The notes: generated from the letters alone by a model not told the origin. A DNA stretch of 64,000 bases from Erythrobacter sp. BLCC-B19 (GCF_028621955.1 NZ_CP117516.1:2874001-2938000), one strand, 5' to 3'; positions 1-15,014 are shown, counted from the stretch's first letter. A program made the numbers and translations.

Positions 1-86
1 CGCGCGTCCCCAGCCGTGCGCGGTTCATTCATTGCAGTGTCAGACCGGCAGGGCTAAACGCGCGCTGCAATCCGGAAATTGGAACG

Positions 87-830
87 ATGATCAAAGTCAA
101 GCTTGCCACTGCTCTTGTCGCCCCCCTTGCCGCGCTCGCCCTGCTGGGCGCGCCGCAGGCTGCCTTTGCGCAGAAGCAGAAGGACGATACGCCGCCGGTC
201 GCGTTCGGCGACAATGCCGACAAGCCGGACGAGGATGAAGCCGCCCCGGTGGCGGCGCGCACCTATCCGCCGATCAACTTCGATCCCGCGGTCGATCCGG
301 ACAATGTCTGGGTGCTCGACCTGTCGAACGGTCAGCGCGTGAAGATCCGGCTGGCCGCAGACTGGGCGCCCGCCCATGTCGAGCGGATCAAGACCCTGAC
401 CCGCGCCGGCTTTTATAACGGGGTGGTGTTCCACCGCGTGATCGAGGGCTTCATGGCGCAGGGCGGCGATCCGACCGGCACCGGGCAAGGTGGCAGCGAG
501 CTTCCCGACCTCAAGGCTGAATTCAACCCCATGCCTCACGTCCGCGGCACGTTGTCGATGGCGCGCGCGGCGAGCGAGGACAGCGCCAACAGCCAGTTTT
601 TCATCGTCTTCTACCCGCGTTTCAGCCTCGACAAGAAATACACCAATTTCGGCCGGGTGATCGAGAACATGGATGCGGTCGATGCGATCAACCGGGGCGA
701 GCCGCCGGCCGAGCCGACTTTCATCGTTCAGGCTTCGCTGGGGAGCGACAATCTGCCGCCTCCGCCGCCTCCCGCGCCCAAGCAGGATGCGCCGATCTCT
801 GCCGATATGCTGAGCGCGCCGCAGTCCTAA
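87..830 (+). CDS. Periplasmic peptidylprolyl isomerase (cyclophilin)
   Basis: A 247-residue cyclophilin-type prolyl cis-trans isomerase that should assist protein folding outside the cytoplasm. Residues 1-28 form a signal peptide ending AFA. The catalytic domain spans about 70-220 and shows FHRVIEGFMAQGGDPTGTG at 115-133 (Arg117 is the expected catalytic arginine) and SMARAASEDSANSQFFI at 157-173. The C-terminus carries a run of six prolines (224-229), probably a flexible tail. The start is the first ATG before the signal peptide. It precedes queA by 42 bp on the same strand. The family call is secure; the cellular client is unknown. Confidence 0.93.
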   Translation: MIKVKLATALVAPLAALALLGAPQAAFAQKQKDDTPPVAFGDNADKPDEDEAAPVAARTYPPINFDPAVDPDNVWVLDLSNGQRVKIRLAADWAPAHVERIKTLTRAGFYNGVVFHRVIEGFMAQGGDPTGTGQGGSELPDLKAEFNPMPHVRGTLSMARAASEDSANSQFFIVFYPRFSLDKKYTNFGRVIENMDAVDAINRGEPPAEPTFIVQASLGSDNLPPPPPPAPKQDAPISADMLSAPQS

Positions 831-872
831 GCCTCTTTCGCTGGCCGCGCCAAGCCGCTAGGGGCGCGCGCC

Positions 873-1910
873 ATGAAGGTTGACCTGTTCGATTTCGAGC
901 TTCCGCCCGAGCGGATTGCCCTGCGCCCGGTGCGCCCGCGCGATGCGGCGCGGATGCTGGTTGTGCGCGGGACTGATGCGCCTTTCGAAGACAGGGGCGT
1001 GCGCGATCTGCCCCAGTTGCTCAATCCGGGCGATGTGCTGGTGTTCAACGACACCCGCGTGATCCCCGCTCAGCTCGAAGGCCGCCGCGCCGACGGTGAG
1101 GCAAGGATCGGCGCGACGCTGCACAAGCGCATCGATCTGCGCCGCTGGCAGGCGTTCATCCGCAACGCCAAACGGGTCAAAGAGGGCGATCAGATCGTAT
1201 TCGGCGGCGGCGTTACCGCCATTGCCGAAGAACGCCTTGCCGATGGATCGCTGATTCTCTTCTTCGAGGGCGAGGAGCCGGTTGAAGTCCTGCTCGACCG
1301 CGCGGGCACCATGCCCCTGCCGCCCTATATTGCCTCGAAGCGCGGGGTCGATGCTCAGGATCTTGAAGACTACCAGACCATGTTCGCCCGCGAGGAAGGT
1401 GCGGTCGCCGCGCCCACCGCTTCGCTGCATTTCACGCCAAGGCTGGTCGACGCCCTGGATGCTGCGGGGATCGGGCGTGCGATGCTGACGCTCCACGTGG
1501 GCGCGGGCACCTTCCTGCCGGTCAAGGCGGACGACACCGACGACCACCAGATGCACGCCGAATTCGGGCGCATCTCACAAGAGACCGCCGATCAGCTCAA
1601 CGCCGCGCGCGCGGCCGGCGGCCGGATCATCGCGGTCGGCACCACCTCGCTGCGGCTGCTCGAAAGCGCGGTGGACGAGAAGGGCATCATCCAGCCCTTC
1701 GCCGGGGACACCGCGATCTTCATCACGCCGGGCTACCGGCTCAAGGCGGTCGATGGCCTTATGACCAATTTCCACCTGCCCAAATCGACCCTGATGATGC
1801 TGGTCAGCGCGCTGATGGGCCGCGAGCGGATGATGGCGGCCTATTCCCATGCCATCGCGCAGGAATATCGCTTCTATTCCTATGGTGACTCCTCGCTGCT
1901 GCTCCCGTAA
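873..1910 (+). CDS. queA: S-adenosylmethionine:tRNA ribosyltransferase-isomerase QueA
   Basis: A 345-residue QueA, the usual family length. It transfers and isomerises the ribosyl group of S-adenosylmethionine onto 7-aminomethyl-7-deazaguanine in tRNA, giving epoxyqueuosine. Recognisable family segments are the N-terminal [31 protein letters not shown] near residue 60 and [11 protein letters not shown] in the second half. The partner enzyme Tgt, acting one step earlier, is encoded 2.5 kb downstream, so this region contributes two queuosine steps. The ABC transporter gene begins 10 bp after the stop. Confidence 0.97.
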   Translation: MKVDLFDFELPPERIALRPVRPRDAARMLVVRGTDAPFEDRGVRDLPQLLNPGDVLVFNDTRVIPAQLEGRRADGEARIGATLHKRIDLRRWQAFIRNAKRVKEGDQIVFGGGVTAIAEERLADGSLILFFEGEEPVEVLLDRAGTMPLPPYIASKRGVDAQDLEDYQTMFAREEGAVAAPTASLHFTPRLVDALDAAGIGRAMLTLHVGAGTFLPVKADDTDDHQMHAEFGRISQETADQLNAARAAGGRIIAVGTTSLRLLESAVDEKGIIQPFAGDTAIFITPGYRLKAVDGLMTNFHLPKSTLMMLVSALMGRERMMAAYSHAIAQEYRFYSYGDSSLLLP

Positions 1911-1919
1911 TCGGTAGCG

Positions 1920-2869
<950 letters not shown>

Positions 2870-2870
<1 letters not shown>

Positions 2871-3637
2871 TGCAGTTCTCCTTCCGCAGCGCCTACGCCA
2901 TCTACCAGCGCGAAATGGCCCGCGCCTTCCGCACCGCGTTCCAGTCGATCCTGTCCCCGGTGCTGACGACCTCGCTCTATTTCGTGGTGTTCGGCAGCGT
3001 CATCGGAGCGCGAATGGAGCCAGTGGGGGGCGTGCCCTACGGCGCCTTCATCATCCCCGGCCTCTTGATGCTGACGCTGCTCGGCGAGACCACCTCCAAC
3101 GCCAGCTTCGGCATCTATATGCCGCGCTTCACCGGCACGATCTACGAACTGCTTTCCGCCCCCGTGGGCGTGGCCGAGACGCTGGCGGGCTTTGTTGGCG
3201 CGGCGGCGACCAAAGGTCTGATCCTTGCCGCCATCATCCTCGGCACGGCGCGGCTGTTTGTCGAATACGAGATCGCGCATCCGCTGCTGGCTGCGGTCTA
3301 CATCATGCTGGTGGCGGCAAGCTTTGCCCTGTTCGGCTTTGTGCTGGGCATCTGGGCCGATTCGTTCGAGAAGCTCGGCATCATCCCGATGCTGATCCTG
3401 ACGCCGCTGACCTTCCTCGGCGGCACCTTCTATTCGATTCGCGACCTGCCGCAGCCGTGGGACGCGGTGGCGCTCGCCAACCCGATCGCCTTTCTGGTGA
3501 GCGGCCTTCGCTATTCCTTCTATGGTGTGGCCGATGTGCCGATTGCCGTTTCGCTCGGCCTCACGCTTGGTTTCCTGACCGTCTGCACGATCATCATTGC
3601 GGTGATCTTTCGCACCGGATGGCGCCTGCGCGAGTGA
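2870..3637 (+). CDS. ABC-2 type transporter permease
   Basis: A 255-residue inner-membrane protein with about six hydrophobic segments and the ABC-2 permease pattern, including GGTFYSIRDLPQPW and LANPIAFLVSGLRY near the C-terminus. It forms the membrane part of an exporter with the preceding ATPase. I take the ATG at 2870 that overlaps the upstream stop; a GTG at 2867 would add one residue. No third component (membrane fusion or periplasmic protein) is adjacent, so a simple two-gene exporter is likely. Substrate unknown. Confidence 0.92.
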
Positions 3638-3713
3638 CGGTGCGCCTGATGGCAGACGACCATGGTCGATTGCCATGCGCTCTTGGTCGGCGCGAAAGCA
3701 CTGCTTGCCGGAC

Positions 3714-3741
3714 ATGAACGAAAAGCATCACCTTCGTTCAT
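3714..3741. repeat. 9-bp inverted repeat upstream of the outer-membrane protein gene
   Basis: Perfect arms ATGAACGAA (3714-3722) and TTCGTTCAT (3733-3741) are separated by 10 bp. The repeat lies 76 bp after the ABC permease stop and about 80 bp before the next start codon. There is no T-tract, so an intrinsic terminator is not supported; an operator or mRNA hairpin is possible. Confidence 0.5.
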
Positions 3742-3820
3742 TGCGCAGACATTGGCCGCTTCCTAATTCCTCGCCACCAGCCGCACCCCCTAGCGGCGGG
3801 ATAAGCAAAGGAAAAACAGG

Positions 3821-4348
3821 ATGAACAAGATCGCCTTCACCACCCTCGCAGCAATGGGTGCGATCGCTCTGCCGGCAGCTGCGCAGGCGCAAACCAACGA
3901 CGATCCCAAGGTCGAAACCTATGTCGGCGCGACCGCAGGTATTCACGATCTGGGCATCGGCCTGCCGAATGACGATGGCGGCATCTACGGTGTCGTTGCG
4001 GGCGTCGATGTGCCCGTCGGCAAGACCTTCTTCGTCGGTGCCGAGGGCAACTACAACATCGGCGACGGCGCGATCGACAGCGAATACGGCATCGCCGCCC
4101 GCGCCGGTGTGCGCGTTGGCGAGACCGGCAAGGTCTATGTCCGCGGCGGCTATCAGGAAGTCGATTTCGACCTCGGCCGTTTCATCACCACTCCGGTGGT
4201 GGGCCTCGATGACACCGATGGTGACTACCTCGTCGGTGCCGGCGTCGAATTCGGCCTTGGCGACAGCCCGGTGCGCTTCCGCGCCGGCATTGACACCATC
4301 GCCTTCGACTCCACCCGCGCGACCGTGGGCGTGCTGTTCGGGTTCTAA
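3821..4348 (+). CDS. Small outer-membrane beta-barrel protein
   Basis: A 175-residue secreted protein. Residues 1-24 are a classic signal peptide ending AAAQAQ. The mature part alternates short aromatic and glycine-rich strands (YVGATAGIHDLG, FFVGAEGNYNIGDG, VYVRGGYQEVDFD) and ends in a phenylalanine (GVLFGF), as expected of barrel proteins folded by the Bam complex. It resembles porin or opacity-type eight-stranded barrels. It stands alone, preceded by an inverted repeat and followed by a strong terminator, so it is probably a single-gene transcript. Function is not identified. Confidence 0.8.
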   Translation: MNKIAFTTLAAMGAIALPAAAQAQTNDDPKVETYVGATAGIHDLGIGLPNDDGGIYGVVAGVDVPVGKTFFVGAEGNYNIGDGAIDSEYGIAARAGVRVGETGKVYVRGGYQEVDFDLGRFITTPVVGLDDTDGDYLVGAGVEFGLGDSPVRFRAGIDTIAFDSTRATVGVLFGF

Positions 4349-4367
4349 GCCCGGCCAAAGCAGCTGA

Positions 4368-5596
<1,229 letters not shown>

Positions 5597-5597
<1 letters not shown>

Positions 5598-5899
5598 TGC
5601 CCAAATTGCCTGAAGACTGCGAGACCATGGTCGAGGTGCGCGAAGGTGTCGATGCGCTTGATGCCGAGCTGGTCGCGCTGCTGGCCAAGCGCTTCGGCTA
5701 TATGCGCGCCGCCGCACGCATCAAGGCATCGCGCGATGCCGTGCGTGACGAGGCGCGCAAGGCCAGCGTCATCGCCGCCGCCGTCGCCGAGGCCCAGGCC
5801 CGCGGCATCCCTGCCGATGTGATCGCGGACATCTGGGAGCGCCTCGTCGAAGGCTCGATCGCCTATGAATTCGGCGAGTGGGACCGGATCCGCGACTGA
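5597..5899 (+). CDS. Chorismate mutase (AroQ type)
   Basis: A 100-residue all-helical AroQ-class chorismate mutase, which would turn chorismate into prephenate for phenylalanine and tyrosine synthesis. The N-terminal helix VREGVDALDAELVALLAKR and the RMRAAARIK-like segment (GYMRAAARIKASRD) carry the arginine and lysine pattern of the family; WERLVEGSIAYE closes the fold. PchB-like isochorismate pyruvate lyases share this fold, so that activity cannot be excluded. It is translationally coupled to tgt and ends at a bidirectional terminator. Confidence 0.88.
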
Positions 5900-5923
5900 C
5901 CGCCGCACGATGCAGCATCAACG

Positions 5924-5955
5924 AAAAAGGGCGGCCCGCGAAGGCCGCCCTTTTT
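5924..5955. terminator. Bidirectional terminator between chorismate mutase and rpsD
   Basis: AAAAAGGGCGGCC (5924-5936), a 6-nt loop, then GGCCGCCCTTTTT (5943-5955). The stem is perfect with A and T runs on both sides, so it can stop transcription from both converging genes. Confidence 0.95.
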
Positions 5956-5977
5956 GTGTGTCGCTCGTCCCGAGGGA

Positions 5978-6592
5978 TCAGCGCGAGTAGAATTCGACCA
6001 CCAGGTTCGGTTCCATCGTCACCGGGTAGGGCACTTCGTCCAGCTTCGGCACGCGGGTGAAGGTCACCTTGTCGGTGCCGTCGGGCATGACGTAGTCGGG
6101 GATGTCACGCTCGGCGAGACCCTGCGCTTCGATCACCAGCGCCATTTCCTTGGCCTTGCTGCCGAGGCTGATGACATCGCCCACCACCACACGGCGCGAG
6201 GCAATGTTGCACTTCTGGCCGTTGACGTGGATGTGGCCGTGGCTGACCAGCTGACGGGCGGCGAAGATCGTCGGCGCGAACTTGGCGCGGTAGACAACCA
6301 TGTCCAGACGCTGTTCGAGCAGGCCGATCAGGTTCTGGCTGGTGTCGCCCTTCATGCGCGAAGCTTCGGCATAGGTGCGCTTGAACTGCTTTTCGGTCAC
6401 GTCGCCGTAATAGCCCTTGAGCTTCTGCTTGGCGCGCAGCTGCAGGCCATAGTCGCTCATCTTGCCCTTGCGGCGCTGACCGTGCTGGCCGGGGCCGTAG
6501 GAACGCTTGTTCACCGGGGAATTCGGGCGACCCCAGATGTTCTCGCCCATCCGGCGGTCAAGCTTGTACTTGGCGCTCTTGCGCTTCGACAT
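5978..6592 (-). CDS. rpsD: 30S ribosomal protein S4
   Basis: A 204-residue S4, a primary 16S rRNA-binding protein of the small subunit. The N-terminal [20 protein letters not shown] and the S4 RNA-binding domain ([20 protein letters not shown], then [18 protein letters not shown]) are diagnostic. The start has a good ribosome binding site (AAGGAAG, 5 nt away). It stands alone here rather than in the rpsM-rpsK-rpsD-rpoA order of Escherichia coli, which is usual for alphaproteobacteria. Confidence 0.98.
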   Translation of the reverse strand: MSKRKSAKYKLDRRMGENIWGRPNSPVNKRSYGPGQHGQRRKGKMSDYGLQLRAKQKLKGYYGDVTEKQFKRTYAEASRMKGDTSQNLIGLLEQRLDMVVYRAKFAPTIFAARQLVSHGHIHVNGQKCNIASRRVVVGDVISLGSKAKEMALVIEAQGLAERDIPDYVMPDGTDKVTFTRVPKLDEVPYPVTMEPNLVVEFYSR

Positions 6593-6798
6593 AAGTCTTC
6601 CTTCAATGTGCTGCGCCGCCCCCTTTGGGCAGCGATCAAACCCGGCATCGCTCCATCGCGCCCTTGGGCGGATGCGGCGCCTGCTTCACCGGGGTGCAGG
6701 GCCCATTTGCGAAGGCGCGCGCTTAGCAGGATTGGCGGGCGCGTCAAGCCTGCACCACAGGAGACGCGCCCGAGGCCAGGTCCAGCGCGCAGCCCCGA

Positions 6799-7071
6799 TC
6801 ACATCGGGACGTTCATTTCGCGCCATTCTTCCATCGTGCGGCACACCCGCGTCTTGCGCCGGCTTGACGGGTCGGCGCGGACGGACTTGCAGATCCGCTT
6901 GCTTTCCTCGGCAGTGGTGTCCTTGTCGTCCTCGCTCTGCGGCTTGGGCGCCTCGGCTTCGGTTGCAGGCGGGGTTTCTTCAGGCTGCGCTTCCGACTGC
7001 GCGGCGGCGGCAAAGGGCGCAAGCACCAGGGCGCCGGCCACGGCCAGCGTCAAGCGACGGGGGACATTCAT
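6799..7071 (-). CDS. Small secreted protein of unknown function
   Basis: A 90-residue protein with a clear signal peptide (MNVPRRLTLAVAGALVLAPFAAAAQS), an acidic Pro/Glu-rich linker and a basic C-terminal module RICKSVRADPSSRRKTRVC with two cysteines that could form a disulfide, then EEWREMNVPM. I choose the ATG at 7071 because it begins the signal peptide; an in-frame ATG 90 bp upstream would add a non-signal leader. The Cys-rich tail pattern is familiar from short sphingomonad proteins but has no function I can name. Confidence 0.75.
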   Translation of the reverse strand: MNVPRRLTLAVAGALVLAPFAAAAQSEAQPEETPPATEAEAPKPQSEDDKDTTAEESKRICKSVRADPSSRRKTRVCRTMEEWREMNVPM

Positions 7072-7157
7072 CAGCAATCTCACTTGGTTGGAACAGGGGG
7101 AGGAGCGCGACCTTACCCAGCGATCGTCAGCCGTCCAACGCCATTCGACCAACGACT

Positions 7158-7904
7158 TCAATCGCGCGGTCGGCGCTCCAGCGCGCTCAGAACGCCGCGC
7201 ATGGTGCGCACCTCAAGGTGGTTCCAGCCCGGTTTGGTCAGCAATCCGCGCAAGGTGCGCCGCGTCGCCTCGGCGCGGGACGGCGGACGGAAGAAGTCCT
7301 GCGCCTCGAGCAAGCGCTCGAAATGCGCGATCATCGCGTCGAGCTCTTCCTGCGGGGCGGGGGGGAGGGTGTCTTCCCGCGTCGGCTGCACCAGCGCCTC
7401 ACCTGTCTCACCCAGCTCGCGCCCGATCCGCGACCATTCATAGGCCACGAGGATCACCGCCTGCGCAAGGTTAAGCGAGGCGAACTCAGGGTTGATCGGA
7501 ATGGTGAGGATATTGCGGGCGAGTGCGACGTCCTCGGTCTCCAGCCCGGAGCGTTCCGGCCCGAAGATGATCGCGTGACGGCCGGGCATGGTGTGCACCT
7601 GCCGCCCGGCCTCGTCCGCACCGATCACCGGCTTGGTCACGCCACGCTTTCTCACCGTGGTGGCGTGAACATGGGCGCAGTCGGCGACCGCTTCGGCGGT
7701 GGTGGCGAAGACCTTGGCCTGTTCGAGCACGATGTCCGCCCCTGCCGCCGCCGGGCCTGCCGAGGGGTTGGGCCAGCCATCGCGCGGGGCGACGAGGCGC
7801 AGTTCGGTCAGCCCGAAATTGAGCATCGCGCGCGCCGCCTTGCCGATATTCTCGCCCAGCTGCGGGCGCACGAGAACGATCACCGGCTTATTGAGGTCGG
7901 CCAT
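7158..7904 (-). CDS. trmJ: tRNA 2'-O-methyltransferase TrmJ (SPOUT family)
   Basis: A 248-residue SPOUT/TrmH-type RNA methyltransferase, probably methylating the 2'-O of residue 32 in tRNA. Family motifs are IVLVRPQLGENIGKAARAM near the N-terminus and FGPERSGLETED followed by PINPEFASLNLAQAV, which forms the knotted SAM site. The start MADLNKP at 7904 is preferred; a longer frame would overlap nrdR. Only 7 bp separate it from the nrdR stop, so the two are likely cotranscribed. The exact target nucleotide is inferred. Confidence 0.92.
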   Translation of the reverse strand: MADLNKPVIVLVRPQLGENIGKAARAMLNFGLTELRLVAPRDGWPNPSAGPAAAGADIVLEQAKVFATTAEAVADCAHVHATTVRKRGVTKPVIGADEAGRQVHTMPGRHAIIFGPERSGLETEDVALARNILTIPINPEFASLNLAQAVILVAYEWSRIGRELGETGEALVQPTREDTLPPAPQEELDAMIAHFERLLEAQDFFRPPSRAEATRRTLRGLLTKPGWNHLEVRTMRGVLSALERRPRD

Positions 7905-7911
7905 GATCCGC

Positions 7912-8373
7912 TTATTCCTTAGCGGCTTGCTGGACGGTGCTCGCAAACTCTTCGAAGTCACGGGCTTCGGAGAAATCGCGGTACACGCTGGCAAAGCGAA
8001 TATAGGCGACAGAGTCGATCTGCCGCAGACCTTCCATCACCAACTCGCCGATATGCGCCGAGGGAACCTCAGCCTCTCCCGAGGTCTCAACCTGACGCTG
8101 GATTCCGCTGATGAGCTGATCGAGCCGTTCCTGATCGATCCCGCGTTTGCGCGATGCCAAGGCGATGGATTGCTCGAGCTTCGAGCGATCAAAGGGTTCG
8201 CGCCGATCCCCGCTCTTGACCACGACGACCTCGCGCAATTGAACGCGTTCGAAAGTAGTAAAGCGCGCCCCGCAGGACGAGCACTGGCGACGGCGCCGGA
8301 TCGAGGCATTGTCCTCGGTCGGGCGGCTGTCCTTTACCTGGGTATCGTCATGGGCGCAAAAGGGGCAGCGCAT
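7912..8373 (-). CDS. nrdR: Transcriptional repressor NrdR
   Basis: A 153-residue NrdR, the ATP/dATP-sensing repressor of ribonucleotide reductase genes. The zinc ribbon is seen as MRCPFC and [14 protein letters not shown] at the N-terminus, followed by the ATP-cone domain ([20 protein letters not shown]). It sits in the order glyA - small membrane protein - nrdR - trmJ; glyA-nrdR linkage is common in proteobacteria. No reductase genes or NrdR boxes are in the window. Confidence 0.98.
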   Translation of the reverse strand: MRCPFCAHDDTQVKDSRPTEDNASIRRRRQCSSCGARFTTFERVQLREVVVVKSGDRREPFDRSKLEQSIALASRKRGIDQERLDQLISGIQRQVETSGEAEVPSAHIGELVMEGLRQIDSVAYIRFASVYRDFSEARDFEEFASTVQQAAKE

Positions 8374-8381
8374 TCAGGGGG

Positions 8382-8597
8382 TTATTTCTTGATTCTCTGA
8401 TAGAGCGCAAAGCCGATACCGGCAGCGAGACCAACCGGGATCGAGACAAAGGGCAGCGCCCAACCAGCCACCGCGCCAATCGCCGCGCCCGTCAGCACCG
8501 GCGCGGTCGAAGGGTGGTTCAGCCCCTCCTTCGCCATGCCGGTCACTTCGGTCTTGACGTCCTCGACCCAGTCCTGACCGCCTTTGGGTTCGTTCAT
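8382..8597 (-). CDS. Small membrane protein of unknown function
   Basis: A 71-residue protein: hydrophilic N-terminus MNEPKGGQDWVEDVKTEVTG, a glycine/alanine-rich hydrophobic stretch from about residue 35 to 65 that could be one or two short membrane helices, and a basic C-terminus QRIKK. The ATG at 8597 has a strong AAGGAG ribosome binding site that begins at the glyA stop codon. It lies between glyA and nrdR in one transcription unit. I do not recognise a family. Confidence 0.75.
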   Translation of the reverse strand: MNEPKGGQDWVEDVKTEVTGMAKEGLNHPSTAPVLTGAAIGAVAGWALPFVSIPVGLAAGIGFALYQRIKK

Positions 8598-8610
8598 CGC
8601 GACGTGCTCC

Positions 8611-9932
<1,322 letters not shown>

Positions 9933-9936
<4 letters not shown>

Positions 9937-10412
9937 TGGTGGGTCTCGATGTGATCGGGGAAGAAGGGCGGCTTGCCGAGCTTGCCGACCCGGCGCTGGT
10001 GGCGCCCGGCCGGATCGCCGGCATCGGCGAATTCGGTGTCGAGAAAGGTTGCAACGCAGGACTTCGCCATTTCGATCCCTACGAGACGCGCGCCCATTGC
10101 GATGCAATTGGCGTCATTATGTTCGCGCGCGAGGGCGGCGGAAAGCGGCTCGCTGACCAGAGCGCAGCGCACTTCGGGATGGCGGTTGACGCTGATCGAA
10201 ATGCCGATCCCGCTGCCGCACAGCGCAACACCGAATTCCGCGGTGCCTTCCGCGATGATTTCGGCAAGGCGGTATCCGTAATCGGGATAGTCGACGCTCT
10301 GCCCCGGCTCCGGCCCGAGGTCGGCGACCTCGTGGCCTTCTTCCACCAGCCATTCGGCAAGTTCGGACTTCAGCTCGACAGCTGCGTGATCGGAGGCGAT
10401 GGCTATGCGCAT
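9933..10412 (-). CDS. rpiB: Ribose-5-phosphate isomerase B
   Basis: A 159-residue RpiB/LacAB-type sugar phosphate isomerase joining ribose-5-phosphate and ribulose-5-phosphate. The N-terminus [18 protein letters not shown], the phosphate loop [16 protein letters not shown] with the catalytic cysteine, and the segment [18 protein letters not shown] are all conserved. The start at 10412 is fixed by this N-terminus. It is coupled to glyA through an ATGA overlap and follows the rpoD terminator, so an internal promoter upstream of 10412 is expected. Confidence 0.97.
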
Positions 10413-10489
10413 GGCAGCCCCCATACGCGCTGGGGGAGCGATTCTCCACCCCTTGTGCAGGGCTTTTCGACCAACGCGCGCTGGGCGTG

Positions 10490-10515
10490 AAAAACCCCGC
10501 CGAAACGGGGCTTTT
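10490..10515 (-). terminator. Terminator downstream of rpoD
   Basis: Read on the minus strand, GCCCCGTTTCGGCGGGG forms a stem-loop (arms CCCCG/CGGGG) followed by TTTTTC. It lies 8 bp after the rpoD stop and separates rpoD from rpiB. Confidence 0.8.
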
Positions 10516-10522
10516 CGAAGGG

Positions 10523-12550
<2,028 letters not shown>

Positions 12551-12619
12551 ATGTCTCGTGTCTATCCGTTGCCGGGCGGCCCACAGGAAGGGGCGCCAAT
12601 TGATCCCATGTCCGCCGCG

Positions 12620-14497
12620 TCAGGCGGTATTCTCGTCCGAATCGACCGGGGCCGCTGCCTTGCGGCGACCAAAGGCCTTCAGACGCTCTTCGACTGCCAG
12701 GAGCTGTGCGCGCAAACGCGTCTGCTCGGCAAACGATCCTTCCGGATCGCTGTCGAAACGCGAAATAGTGGCCGCAAGCGCAGCCTCAAGCGCCGGCCTT
12801 TCGACCAGCAGCGACACAGCTTCAGCCAGGTCCTCGCACGCAGCGTCGGGATCGGTGCCATCATCAAGGAAGGCGTAACGGATATCTGCCGACGGGGCGG
12901 GTTGGCTTTGCGTAGGTGTGCATATGGCGTGTGGCCCGCGCGAATCAAGCGTTTCTGCAAGTTCGAACAGCGATTCGATCACCGGCGCTGCTTCAGGGGC
13001 GATCCGGGCGAGCGCGGAGAGTGCCTCGGCATGGCGGCTGATCTGGCCAGGATAGCGCGCAAGGCCCGCCAGCACGGCCGCCATCAAGCCCTGCCTTTGC
13101 CCGCCCGCCATGATGGCCGAAAGCTGCGCGCGCGCCTCGTCGGACAGGCCGGGAGGCGGCAGGTTCGCGCCCTTCCAAGCCCCGCGCTGGCCGGGTTGCT
13201 GGCGTGGCGGCAGCGGTGCGCGCGGCGCGCGGGGCGGATAGGCGAAGGCCGAGAAGCGGTCACCCAGCTCGCGGCGATAGAGGCTCTTGATCTCCGGGTC
13301 GGCGATGGTCTCGACATGGGCCATCAGCCGCGCCTTCAGCCCCGCCTTGGCCTCGGGGGTGGCGAGGGGCTGCGCATCGCGCTCGAACTCCCACAGCGTG
13401 TCGATCAGCTGGGCGGGCTGGGCGAGCAGTCGCTCCATCGCCGCCTTGCCCTGCTGCTTGATGAGGTCATCGGGATCGAGCCCGGACGGCAGGCGCACGA
13501 TCCCGAGCGAGCGCATCGGCGCGAGCATCGGCAACGCCCGCGCAATCGCCCGCATCGCGGCGCGTTGTCCCGCCGCATCGCCATCGAAGCACAGCACTGG
13601 CACCTCGACCATCCGCCACAGCAGTTCCAGCTGCATTTCGGTGAGCGCCGTGCCGAGCGGCGCAACCGCATCGGCAATGCCCGCATTGGCGAGCGCGATC
13701 ACGTCCATATAGCCCTCGACCACCACCACGCGCCCCGATTGGCGCGCGGCGGGCGCGGCGCGGTGCAGGTTGTAGAGCGTGCGGCCCTTGTCGAAGAGAT
13801 CGGTATCGGGGGAGTTCAGATACTTGGCAACGCCGTCGCGCTTGTCGAGGATACGCCCACCGAAGGCGATCACCCGCCCGCGCGCGTCCTGAATGGGGAG
13901 CATGACACGGCCCCGGAATCGGTCGTAGCGCTCGCCCTGCTCATTGGCCGCGCGCATCCCGGCGGCTTCGAGCATATCCTCGCCGAACTGGCCGAGCGCC
14001 TTGGGCAAGGCCTGGCGATCATCCGGTGCCCAGCCGAAGCCGAATTCGCGCATGATTTGCGCAGAAAAGCCTCGCCTTTGGAGGTATTCGCGCGCCGCGC
14101 CGCCTTGCGGGCCGCTGAGGCTCTCGACGAAGAAGCGTTGCGCCGCCTCGGTCACGTCGATCAGGCTGGCGCGTGCCTCGGCCTTCTTGGCCATGATCGG
14201 ATCGGGGGCGGGGACTTCCATCCCGGCCATCCCGGCCAGTTCCTTGATCGCGTCCATGAACTGCAGGCCCGCGTGATCGACCATCCAGCTGATCGCATCG
14301 CCATGCGCGCCGCAGCCGAAGCAGTGGTAGAACTGCTTCTGGTCGTTGACGTAGAAGCTCGGCGTCTTCTCGTCATGGAACGGGCAGCACCCCTTCCACT
14401 CACGCCCCGCGCGCGTCAGCTTGACCGAGCGCTGGACGAGCGAGGACAGCGTGATCCGCGCACGCAGCTCGTCCTTCCATTGCGGGGTAATGGCCAT
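12620..14497 (-). CDS. dnaG: DNA primase DnaG
   Basis: A 625-residue replication primase. The CHC2 zinc ribbon is visible as CCPFHDEKTPSFY and FYHCFGCGAHGD near residues 37-65, then the catalytic core (FGGRILDKRDGVAKYLNSP) and TOPRIM domain (VVVEGYMDVIALANAG, LCFDGDAAGQRAA). The C-terminal part is the helicase-binding region. It lies between yqeY and rpoD on one strand, so primase and sigma factor expression are probably linked. Confidence 0.98.
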   Translation of the reverse strand: MAITPQWKDELRARITLSSLVQRSVKLTRAGREWKGCCPFHDEKTPSFYVNDQKQFYHCFGCGAHGDAISWMVDHAGLQFMDAIKELAGMAGMEVPAPDPIMAKKAEARASLIDVTEAAQRFFVESLSGPQGGAAREYLQRRGFSAQIMREFGFGWAPDDRQALPKALGQFGEDMLEAAGMRAANEQGERYDRFRGRVMLPIQDARGRVIAFGGRILDKRDGVAKYLNSPDTDLFDKGRTLYNLHRAAPAARQSGRVVVVEGYMDVIALANAGIADAVAPLGTALTEMQLELLWRMVEVPVLCFDGDAAGQRAAMRAIARALPMLAPMRSLGIVRLPSGLDPDDLIKQQGKAAMERLLAQPAQLIDTLWEFERDAQPLATPEAKAGLKARLMAHVETIADPEIKSLYRRELGDRFSAFAYPPRAPRAPLPPRQQPGQRGAWKGANLPPPGLSDEARAQLSAIMAGGQRQGLMAAVLAGLARYPGQISRHAEALSALARIAPEAAPVIESLFELAETLDSRGPHAICTPTQSQPAPSADIRYAFLDDGTDPDAACEDLAEAVSLLVERPALEAALAATISRFDSDPEGSFAEQTRLRAQLLAVEERLKAFGRRKAAAPVDSDENTA

Positions 14498-14558
14498 GGG
14501 GATTAGGTGCGCCTGAAAGCCCGAGGGTTCAAGCGCGGGCTGTGGACGGGTCTGTGGC

Positions 14559-15014
14559 TTAGCTCAAAGCAGCTTTTACCAGCCCGCTCGCGAGCTTGCC
14601 ATCTAGCACCGCCCCGTGGCGATTGCGCAGTTCGCCCATCACCGCGCCCATGTCCTTCATGCTCGACGCGCCCAGTTCCGCCTTGATCGCCTCGATCGCG
14701 GCCTTGGTGGCGGCCTCGTCCATCATCTGCGGCAGGAACTCCTCGATCACCGCCAGCTCCGCGCGCTCGACCGCGGCGAGTTCCGTGCGCCCGCCTGCGT
14801 CATACATCTCAATCGATTCGCGGCGCTGCTTGGCCATCTTCTGGAGCACGCTCGTCACCAGCACATCATCGTCAGCGACCGGCGAAGCTGCGGTGCGTTC
14901 CTCGATGTCGCGGTCCTTGATCTTGGCGCTGATCTGGCGGAGCGCGGCGGTGCGGTCCTTCTCGCCTGCCTTCATCGCGGCGATGGTTGCGGCCTTGATA
15001 TCGTCTCGGATCAT
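14559..15014 (-). CDS. GatB/YqeY domain protein
   Basis: A 151-residue YqeY-type protein, related to the tail domain of the GatB amidotransferase subunit. It shows the family start MIRDDIKAATIAAMKAGEKDRTAALR and the C-terminal helix bundle SMKDMGAVMGELRNRHG. Such proteins may bind tRNA, but the function is not settled. The ribosome binding site AGGA precedes the ATG. It leads the yqeY-dnaG-rpoD cluster, where enterobacteria have rpsU instead. Confidence 0.92.
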   Translation of the reverse strand: MIRDDIKAATIAAMKAGEKDRTAALRQISAKIKDRDIEERTAASPVADDDVLVTSVLQKMAKQRRESIEMYDAGGRTELAAVERAELAVIEEFLPQMMDEAATKAAIEAIKAELGASSMKDMGAVMGELRNRHGAVLDGKLASGLVKAALS

